This document shows positions 14,651 through 19,454 of a stretch of 22,326 nucleotides of DNA, one piece after another. The translations under genes were made by a program, and so were the position numbers. The notes under the pieces were generated by a model, which worked only from the letters and a program-made list of their open reading frames with translations, had not been told where the DNA came from and ran no database searches. Numbering within the stretch: position 1 is the stretch's first letter; each line of letters begins with the position of its first letter. Source of the stretch: Candidatus Uhrbacteria bacterium (GTDB taxonomy: Bacteria; Patescibacteriota; Patescibacteriia; UBA9934). Location: contig JAUYIW010000055.1 in assembly GCA_030688135.1 (NCBI GenBank), positions 1 through 22,326 on the forward strand. Direction: 5' to 3'.

Positions 14651-15757
14651 ATGGATTTTCTAGACTATTTATTACTCGGGCTGTTCGTTTTATTGATAGC
14701 CTATCTCATTTACCGCGAAAAAGGCAGAACTGACCCACAAGCGTCGCAAAATATTTCAGAGAATATCGATCGCATGCGTGAGGAGGTAATTCGTTCCGCT
14801 TCTGACCATCGTAAAGAAGTTCAACAGCAACTTGATCGCCTACAAGACCAGATGTCAAAAGGAATGAACCAGTCGCATGCTACAATTCAAAGGCAGTTTG
14901 ATCAGACTTCAAAAATCATCCAAGACGTTACGGGTCGCCTGACCGAACTTGATAAAACAAACAAGCAAGTTCTTGATTTTTCAGGCCAACTTCAAAATCT
15001 ACAAAATATTCTTAAGAACCCAAAACAGCGCGGAGTACTTGGAGAGTATTGGCTCGAAACTCTACTTGGCAATGTTCTGCCAAAGGATAGCTATATAATG
15101 CAACATACTCTTGGGATAGATGAAGCGACAGGGAAGTCTCTTATTGCCGATGCTGTAATCTTTGTTAGAAATCAAAAAATTCCAATTGATGCAAAATTTT
15201 CTTTAGAGAACTACAACCGAATGATGGAAGAAAACGATGCTGAAAGAAGAGATAAGATCGAAAAGGCGTTTAAGGCCGATGTAAAAATTCGAATTGATGA
15301 GGCCGCGAAGTATATCCGCCCTGAATTCGACACAATGGGATTTTCGTTTATGTTCATACCAGCAGAAGGCGTATATTACAATCTTTTGAATGCCGAGGTC
15401 GGAAGCGGTATAAACTCTCAAAATCTTGTTGAGTACGCGTTTAATCAGCATGTGATGCTAGTTTCGCCAACATCATTTTACGCGTATCTGCAAACTGTAC
15501 TGCTTGGTTTGCGTGAGCTTCAGCTTGAGGAATCAACACAGGGAATTATTAAACAAGTTGGGGAGTTGGGAAAGCATTTTAGAAGCTATGTCGATTACCA
15601 CGATAAGCTTGGAAAAAATCTATCAACCGTAGTCAACCAATATAACCAATCTGGAGATGAGCTGAGAAAAGTTAGCAAGGATATTATTAAAATTAGTTCC
15701 GGAAGCAAGGAAGATATTATTGAAATCGACGAAATCCACAAACCGGCTATTGAGTAG
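14651..15757 (+). CDS. rmuC: DNA recombination protein RmuC
   Basis: 368 aa from the ATG at 14651. An N-terminal membrane helix (about residues 3-21, DFLDYLLLGLFVLLIAYLIY) is followed by a long coiled coil (~40-130, rich in Gln, Glu, Arg and heptads) and the RmuC domain (~140-345), with the landmarks GVLGEYWLETLLGNVLP, IPIDAKFSLENYN, FMFIPAEGVYYNLLN and LVSPTSFYAYLQTVLLGLR. RmuC is a nuclease-fold protein that limits inversions and other rearrangements at short repeats; it is anchored to the membrane by its N-terminus. An in-frame GTG at 14621 would add 10 residues; neither start has a clear ribosome-binding site and the ATG is next to the membrane helix. It is the only clear plus-strand gene here. 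Length is shorter than E. coli RmuC (475 aa), usual for compact homologues. Confidence 0.93.
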   Translation: MDFLDYLLLGLFVLLIAYLIYREKGRTDPQASQNISENIDRMREEVIRSASDHRKEVQQQLDRLQDQMSKGMNQSHATIQRQFDQTSKIIQDVTGRLTELDKTNKQVLDFSGQLQNLQNILKNPKQRGVLGEYWLETLLGNVLPKDSYIMQHTLGIDEATGKSLIADAVIFVRNQKIPIDAKFSLENYNRMMEENDAERRDKIEKAFKADVKIRIDEAAKYIRPEFDTMGFSFMFIPAEGVYYNLLNAEVGSGINSQNLVEYAFNQHVMLVSPTSFYAYLQTVLLGLRELQLEESTQGIIKQVGELGKHFRSYVDYHDKLGKNLSTVVNQYNQSGDELRKVSKDIIKISSGSKEDIIEIDEIHKPAIE

Positions 15758-15781
15758 GGGATTATTTGATATCAAAATGAA

Positions 15782-15816
15782 TAAAAAAACACGCCCGGGG
15801 AGAAACCTCGGGCGTA
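15782..15816 (-). terminator. Terminator of the PQ-loop gene cluster
   Basis: On the minus strand CGCCCGAGG-TTTCT-CCCCGGGCG (one mismatch) is followed by TGTTTTTTTATT. It ends the minus-strand cluster about 20 nt after the stop at 15838. On the plus strand the stem lies just after rmuC, but only a weak T-run follows there. Confidence 0.88.
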
Positions 15817-15837
15817 GTTTGTGGCATCGACGACGGA

Positions 15838-15984
15838 CTAGGCCATCAAAGCCCAAATACTCCAACTCGCCACATTAGGCTTCGATGCTCCTCTTTTGGT
15901 CTGTCCGTTGTAGAGAATGTAGCCTGTCGCATTGATCACCGCTGCTGATATACCCAACACCCACGGAACCCAATTTTCCATCAT
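15838..15984 (-). CDS. Small (48 aa), probably truncated PQ-loop-like membrane protein
   Basis: 48 aa: one membrane helix (~8-26), then YNGQTKRGASKPNVASWSIWALMA and a TAG stop. The 'TK..asxPN..SW.iWA' pattern matches the loop-helix unit of the neighbouring 191-aa protein (KRTKPMKSTWLIWAT), but the protein ends within what should be the second helix, and the cluster terminator begins ~20 nt later. It looks like the N-terminal stub of a longer homologue shortened by a deletion. Start: the ATG overlaps the previous gene's TGA as ATGA, with AAGGTGG 3 nt before it; a second ATG follows immediately. It may still be made by coupled translation. Function unknown. Confidence 0.6.
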   Translation of the reverse strand: MMENWVPWVLGISAAVINATGYILYNGQTKRGASKPNVASWSIWALMA

Positions 15985-16556
15985 ACCACCTTCTTCAAGA
16001 GCGTCCGTGGACGAATGATGAGAATGAATATCATGATGGACTGTATCAAAAAGAATGTAATGGGTTGCATAGCATCCTGAATAGTCCATGCCGGAACTGC
16101 AATCAAGGCACAAACACAGCTCAACCAGTAGAGCATCCAAGCAGTCCTGTCTTCCTTGGTTGGATCTTCCCATGCCGACACAAAAGTCGGGATGGAGCCC
16201 AAGAACACCACAGAAAGCGCAGTAACGATCCCCAATGTGGGATTGTCGAAAACCTGCCACAAACCGATTCCTAAAACGGCACCCATTAGGCATAGCTTGT
16301 CCAATAATGTCCATCCATGCTCACCGAACTTGAAAGTAAGAATGGCAATTGTACAAGCTCCGAACACGGTTCCGATAATCTGCCCGTTGACAGTTCCTTC
16401 CGACCACATCCCCGCAAAGGTAACAGTGTCGAGCGTAGCCCAGATGAGCCATGTTGACTTCATTGGCTTCGTCCGCTTTCGGATGATTGCCAAAATGTAC
16501 GGTACGTAGGCAACTACGCAGAGCACGCCTGCCAATACGTTAAAGATCTGTTGCAA
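15981..16556 (-). CDS. Polytopic membrane protein with two PQ-loop-like repeats
   Basis: 191 aa with about seven hydrophobic segments and a basic C-terminus. Two internal repeats are visible: VPYILAIIRKRTKPMKSTWL near residue 18 and IPTFVSAWEDPTKEDRTAWM near residue 122, each a Pro in a helix, a loop with TK or PTK, then a W-rich helix. This is the layout of PQ-loop/SWEET-type proteins, which move small solutes, but the family is not certain. The start is TTG, preceded by AAGGAG with 6-nt spacing; that site overlaps the stop of the upstream gene (10-nt gap). The end overlaps the next gene by ATGA. A sampled stretch (16201-16260) is about 50% G+C, well above neighbouring genes, possibly a sign of transfer. 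Confidence 0.75.
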   Translation of the reverse strand: MQQIFNVLAGVLCVVAYVPYILAIIRKRTKPMKSTWLIWATLDTVTFAGMWSEGTVNGQIIGTVFGACTIAILTFKFGEHGWTLLDKLCLMGAVLGIGLWQVFDNPTLGIVTALSVVFLGSIPTFVSAWEDPTKEDRTAWMLYWLSCVCALIAVPAWTIQDAMQPITFFLIQSIMIFILIIRPRTLLKKVV

Positions 16557-16566
16557 TGTATGCTCC

Positions 16567-16866
16567 TTAATAGGTAAAGTACTGGATCATGAGAATGATG
16601 CTTGCGATTAGACCAAGGACATCCGCTGGAAGGAGATACCAAGCTCTTGCGGAGACCTGATAAGGAATACGTACAAAGTACAGGAGCAGAGCGACGGCGA
16701 CCAACACAGGGTTGATACCACACTCTCCCGCCTTCCAGTTGCTGTAGATCTGCGATGGAAAGCCCAGAACGACCATCCCGATACCGCACGCAAGCGTCAG
16801 TTTGCCAAGATGTGTCTTCCAAGGCTCAGCGAACTCAGCGAGTCGTTCGAAAAAAGTTTTGAACAC
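16567..16866 (-). CDS. SemiSWEET/PQ-loop-like three-helix membrane protein
   Basis: 99 aa starting with GTG; AGGAG (16873-16877, minus strand) is 6 nt upstream. An amphipathic N-terminus is followed by three predicted helices: ~21-41 containing GFPSQIYSNWKAG, ~52-68 (PVLVAVALLLYFVRIPY) and ~77-97 (PADVLGLIASIILMIQY). The 'G.PSQIY.NWK' segment is the PQ-loop signature with PS in place of PQ. Three helices with one such motif is the SemiSWEET plan, whose members form sugar-transporting dimers; the substrate here is unknown. It is the first gene of a three-gene cluster with its own promoter (16937-16964) and terminator (15782-15816). Confidence 0.7.
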   Translation of the reverse strand: MFKTFFERLAEFAEPWKTHLGKLTLACGIGMVVLGFPSQIYSNWKAGECGINPVLVAVALLLYFVRIPYQVSARAWYLLPADVLGLIASIILMIQYFTY

Positions 16867-16936
16867 TATTTTCTCCTATTTAAGGAACACCGATTTAGCC
16901 GATATCCCAAAATTAACTGTGATTAATCGACACACA

Positions 16937-16964
16937 ACAATAGCATAAGTCTATAAATAGTCAA
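16937..16964 (-). promoter_or_regulatory. Promoter of the PQ-loop cluster
   Basis: Minus strand: -35 TTGACT (16964-16959), 16-nt spacer ending in an extended TGC, -10 TATTGT (16942-16937). The start site would be near 16930, giving a ~64-nt leader. Confidence 0.6.
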
Positions 16965-16982
16965 GTAACAGACTACACGGCA

Positions 16983-17031
16983 GTGGGCTGTCTTAAAACC
17001 CACGACGTCAGCGGTCCTTATTTTAAACCGC
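16983..17031. repeat. Two tandem 21-nt hairpins between rpsT and the PQ-loop cluster
   Basis: GTGGG-(11 nt)-CCCAC (16983-17003) and GCGGT-(11 nt)-ACCGC (17011-17031), separated by GACGTCA. Both have 5-bp stems and 11-nt loops ending in or containing TTAAA. No T-tract follows on either strand, so they are not plain terminators. Confidence 0.45.
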
Positions 17032-17066
17032 AAATCCACGGCACTACTATCTTTTACCCGCAAACA

Positions 17067-17090
17067 AAACAAGACCGTATGGTCTTGTTT
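17067..17090 (-). terminator. Terminator of rpsT (palindromic)
   Basis: AAACAAGACC-GTAT-GGTCTTGTTT, a perfect 10-bp stem with 4-nt loop. On the minus strand it ends GGTCTTGTTTTGTTTGC, 30 nt after the rpsT stop. Confidence 0.85.
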
Positions 17091-17120
17091 AATGTATTCT
17101 GTCTGTATTGATCCCTCTCT

Positions 17121-17432
17121 CTATTCCTCAACCGCAGCAGTTTCGACTTTCTGCACCGCCTTCGTCTTTCCACCAATTTTGGCAAGATTAACTGACAAGC
17201 GAGACTTAATTCGAGCTGACTTGTTTTTCTTAAAAACATTCTTAACTACAGCTTTGTCGAGCTTTTTGTAAAGATCGGGTACCATCTTTGTGGCATCTTC
17301 GAGCTTTCCAGCCTCTAAAAGCTTTCGGAAATGTCGTCGCATTGAGTGTATTTCCTCGCGCACGATCTTATTCCTATCTGCGCGCTTTTCGCTCTGTCTT
17401 AGAGCTTTTTTTGCATTTCGTAAATTTGGCAT
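17121..17432 (-). CDS. rpsT: 30S ribosomal protein S20 (bS20)
   Basis: 103 aa. N-terminus MPNLRNAKKALRQSEKRADR and the following all-helical, Lys/Arg-rich sequence (KIVREEIHSMRRHFRKLLEAG, KNVFKKNKSARIKSRLS) match bS20, which binds the 5' domain of 16S rRNA in early 30S assembly. It is about 16 residues longer than E. coli S20 because of a C-terminal tail (KTKAVQKVETAAVEE). It has its own promoter, an unusually long repeat-rich leader and a terminator, so it is a single-gene unit. In other bacteria S20 represses its own translation; the leader here may serve such control. Confidence 0.95.
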   Translation of the reverse strand: MPNLRNAKKALRQSEKRADRNKIVREEIHSMRRHFRKLLEAGKLEDATKMVPDLYKKLDKAVVKNVFKKNKSARIKSRLSVNLAKIGGKTKAVQKVETAAVEE

Positions 17433-17604
17433 AATGATTACTTTTTGTTCGTAATGGTTCGTAGCTTACTCCGTTCGTACTCGCTTCGCTCTTGTTCGAC
17501 GAACGCCCGAAGGGCACGAACGTTGAGCGAATCTCAACACGAACATCCAGCTTACCAGATACGAACAGTCAATTAAAAATTTGTTGAGCGTTCAATTTGG
17601 GACT
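17433..17604 (-). promoter_or_regulatory. Long structured leader of rpsT with seven GTTCGT/ACGAAC copies
   Basis: About 172 nt lie between the predicted start site and the rpsT ATG. On the plus strand GTTCGT occurs at 17447, 17457 and 17473, and its complement ACGAAC at 17499, 17516, 17539 and 17561, so many alternative pairings are possible. Local hairpins on the minus strand are GTTGAG-ATTCG-CTCAAC (17538-17522) and GCCCTTCGGGC (17515-17505, a UUCG-type loop). No Shine-Dalgarno is clear before the ATG. A role in S20 feedback control is a guess. Confidence 0.5.
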
Positions 17605-17610
17605 GGCGAA

Positions 17611-17639
17611 AGTGTACTGTATTTAGTGAATTACGTCAA
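17611..17639 (-). promoter_or_regulatory. Promoter of rpsT
   Basis: Minus strand: -35 TTGACG (17639-17634), 17-nt spacer, -10 TACACT (17616-17611). It begins 3 nt after the holA stop codon. The same -10 (TACACT) is used before polA. Confidence 0.7.
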
Positions 17640-17641
17640 GT

Positions 17642-18613
17642 CTACGCCAGCATTTCTGCTACAAACCTATCAACCGCTACTTCGGCACTAATACCACTAC
17701 TTTTGAGCTTGTGGTCAAACTCAAACAGCATGTTGTGTAAATTCCTAAGTTGCGCCATCTCCATTCTGCGAGCTTGCGCAAGCGATTTTTGAGCTACAAA
17801 CGGGTGTACGTTCAAGGCCGACGCTACATCAGCCTTGGTTGCCTGCGGATTACGATCAAGCACGTCGCGCACGCCAAGTAAAATTCTAATCTGCCTAGCA
17901 AGCATGGCGAACAAATGAAAATCAGCTGATCCTGCAAGCCGTTGCTCATGCAAAAGCGCTAACGCCTGCGAGCTGTTTTTATTTGCTACAGCATCAATAA
18001 AATTGAACATCTGATCTTCAAAATTTGCCCGCACTAAATTTCGAACCATTTCCTCGGTCACCGGGAGACCGAGTGAATGACCTGCTAGCTTATCAAGCTC
18101 GCCCGAGAGCTGCCAAAGGTCACCGCCTACCATACTTACAACCTTTTGTAACAATCGAGAGTCAATATTCAATCCAATGCCTTTAGCGTGCGACGTTGCC
18201 CAGACACTAAGTTGTGAGCCCGTCAATTCCTCCATTGGGTATGTATGCACATCCTCGCCACTACCGAGTACTTTCAACAAATGATGCTTTGCGCCCATTT
18301 TTACGCTCACATCGTCTTGCAGAATTACAATTGTTGACTCTGGCACATTTACGAGCGATTCTGCCCAAGGCTCAGCCTCAGCTTTTTTGAGACTAAGTAA
18401 CCCGCTTATAATCACCATTCGCTTCTCGCCCAAAAAAGGAGGAGTCTTTACAGCCTGCATAACATCTCCAAACGAGTGGAAAGACCCCGCCCCAATATCA
18501 AAATGAGCAAGGTTCATACCGCTTTTGTCGAACTTTTCTAAAAACTTCTCACGCATTACCTTAACCTTCTCATGTGCAAGATAGCTATTGTTTCCGTATA
18601 TGAATATCAGCAT
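17642..18613 (-). CDS. holA: DNA polymerase III subunit delta (HolA)
   Basis: 323 aa from the ATG at 18613. The N-terminus MLIFIYGNNSYLAHEKVKVM is the usual opening of the delta subunit (AAA+-like domain without a working Walker site), followed by the middle region (MVIISGLLSLKKAE, STIVILQDD, WATSHAKGIGLNID) and the C-terminal collar (FNFIDAVANKNSSQALALLHE, FAMLARQIRILLGVRDVL, FEFDHKLKSSGISAEVAVDRF). Delta opens the sliding-clamp ring in the clamp loader. Length is close to other HolA proteins (E. coli 343 aa). A GTG at 18622 would add three residues, but the extended -10 TGATAAGAT at 18631-18623 puts the transcript start about 3 nt before the ATG. Confidence 0.92.
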   Translation of the reverse strand: MLIFIYGNNSYLAHEKVKVMREKFLEKFDKSGMNLAHFDIGAGSFHSFGDVMQAVKTPPFLGEKRMVIISGLLSLKKAEAEPWAESLVNVPESTIVILQDDVSVKMGAKHHLLKVLGSGEDVHTYPMEELTGSQLSVWATSHAKGIGLNIDSRLLQKVVSMVGGDLWQLSGELDKLAGHSLGLPVTEEMVRNLVRANFEDQMFNFIDAVANKNSSQALALLHEQRLAGSADFHLFAMLARQIRILLGVRDVLDRNPQATKADVASALNVHPFVAQKSLAQARRMEMAQLRNLHNMLFEFDHKLKSSGISAEVAVDRFVAEMLA

Positions 18614-18622
18614 AACGGTCAC

Positions 18623-18631
18623 ATCTTATCA
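18623..18631 (-). promoter_or_regulatory. Extended -10 promoter of holA
   Basis: Minus strand TGA-TAAGAT (18631-18623). The expected start is about 18616, giving a 5' leader of only about 3 nt before the ATG at 18613. No good -35 is seen. Confidence 0.45.
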
Positions 18632-18704
18632 CAATCTAGCAATCTCTAACCACCCCACACCTTCTTCAAAAGAGGATTTAAAGATCGCATCGCATACATA
18701 ATCA

Positions 18705-18746
18705 TCTGTGTAGTTCTGTGGCGCTCCAATTCTGTGAAAATCTGTG
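18705..18746 (+). repeat. Four TCTGTG repeats
   Basis: TCTGTG at 18705, 18715, 18731 and 18741 (steps of 10, 16 and 10) between holA and the small charged gene. The rest of 18632-18749 shows nothing else. Confidence 0.5.
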
Positions 18747-18749
18747 ATA

Positions 18750-18779
18750 ATAAAAACTGCCCTCCCGTAGGAACGCAGT
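18750..18779 (-). terminator. Terminator of the small charged gene
   Basis: On the minus strand ACTGC-G-TTCC-TACG-GGAG-G-GCAGT (18779-18756) is followed by TTTTTATT. It begins 9 nt after the stop at 18789. Confidence 0.8.
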
Positions 18780-18788
18780 CAAGTAGCG

Positions 18789-18995
18789 CTAGTCTTCTTC
18801 GCTAAAGCGTCTGGCGATTTCTGCCTTATTTCGGCAGGTATTATCGCTACCATCTTTTTGATTGTGACGTCTGGATTCAGTGTGAACGCTGACTCCTTCA
18901 TTACGTTCTTCACTATCCGTCAGAACTACTGTCTCAAAGTCAACGCCTACCTTACGACGGCTCCGACTTCGTCTTTCTGGTATAAACTCAGACAT
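18789..18995 (-). CDS. Small highly charged protein of unknown function
   Basis: 68 aa from the ATG at 18995. The start is supported by AGGAG (19002-19006) 6 nt upstream and by an extended -10 TGATATAAT (19023-19015) that gives a short leader. A terminator follows directly. The N-terminal third is very basic (PERRSRSRRKVG), then comes FETVVLTDSEERNEG, and the C-terminal half is mixed charged and polar (HTESRRHNQKD, RRFSEED). There is no membrane segment or signal peptide and no family is recognised. The Arg-rich start could bind nucleic acid; that is a guess. The tidy promoter, ribosome-binding site and terminator argue that the gene is real. Confidence 0.65.
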   Translation of the reverse strand: MSEFIPERRSRSRRKVGVDFETVVLTDSEERNEGVSVHTESRRHNQKDGSDNTCRNKAEIARRFSEED

Positions 18996-19014
18996 GATTC
19001 TCTCCTGGCTCACT

Positions 19015-19023
19015 ATTATATCA
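19015..19023 (-). promoter_or_regulatory. Extended -10 promoter of the small charged gene
   Basis: Minus strand TGA-TATAAT, a perfect extended -10. The start site would be about 19008, just ahead of the Shine-Dalgarno. Confidence 0.7.
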
Positions 19024-19162
19024 AATATCTTGCTTAAAAACCATAAGATTATAAACTGTGATCCGATACCTGCTTAGCTGCGGTAGACGTATATCTATAT
19101 TCAAATGGAAGTGTCGTATTTCAAAAGCGACCCAAAGGCCGCGTAATCACTGCAATTACTCG

Positions 19163-19310
19163 GCCCCGCGCCAAACCGCTAGGCGACGGGGCTCCCATGT
19201 CTTGCAAAAACGTGTTCCAAATGTAATCTGGGACATGTTTTTGTTTAGACATGGGCGGAGCCAACGTTTTAAGGTTTGGCGTAGTCCCGCCGTAGGCGGG
19301 ACGTAGGGGC
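19163..19310 (+). repeat. 148-nt branched inverted-repeat element (MITE-like or structured RNA)
   Basis: Nested stems on the plus strand: GCCCC/GGGGC (19163-19167 with 19306-19310); CGCCAAACC/GGTTTGGCG (19169-19177 with 19273-19281); GGCTCC/GGAGCC (19190-19195 with 19257-19262); CATGTCT/AGACATG (19196-19202 with 19247-19253); a 14-bp stem 19205-19218 with 19230-19243; and a side hairpin GTCCCGCC-GTA-GGCGGGAC (19284-19302). The two imperfect pairs of the 14-bp stem are G-U on the plus strand but C-A on the minus strand, which favours a plus-strand RNA. No transposase is nearby. The rest of 19024-19454 holds hairpins and the polA terminator but no credible gene. Confidence 0.7.
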
Positions 19311-19337
19311 AAAATCGAAAAGGCCCTTTCTTTCCTC

Positions 19338-19396
19338 CATTTCTTTGGGCCAACAAAGAAATGAGGCTGGGGGTCTGGGGTGGCAGCCCACCCCAG
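19338..19396. repeat. Two strong adjacent hairpins downstream of polA
   Basis: CATTTCTTTG-(6 nt)-CAAAGAAATG (19338-19347 with 19354-19363, perfect 10 bp) and CTGGGGTGG-CAGC-CCACCCCAG (19375-19383 with 19388-19396, perfect 9 bp). Neither has a T-tract. They fill the spacer between the 148-nt element and the polA terminator. Confidence 0.6.
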
Positions 19397-19406
19397 TGGT
19401 TAATCG

Positions 19407-19435
19407 AAAAAAAACGAGGAATCCTTCGTATCCTC
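19407..19435 (-). terminator. Terminator of polA
   Basis: On the minus strand GAGGA-(10 nt)-TCCTC is followed by G and eight T. It starts 19 nt after the polA stop. Confidence 0.8.
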
Positions 19436-19454
19436 ACAGAATGATGGAGTACAA

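Noticed and set aside
15985..16314. Upstream part of a reading frame that ends at 15838
   Set aside because: It is out of frame with and inside the 191-aa gene. Only the last 48 codons, from the ATG at 15984, have a Shine-Dalgarno and membrane-protein sequence.
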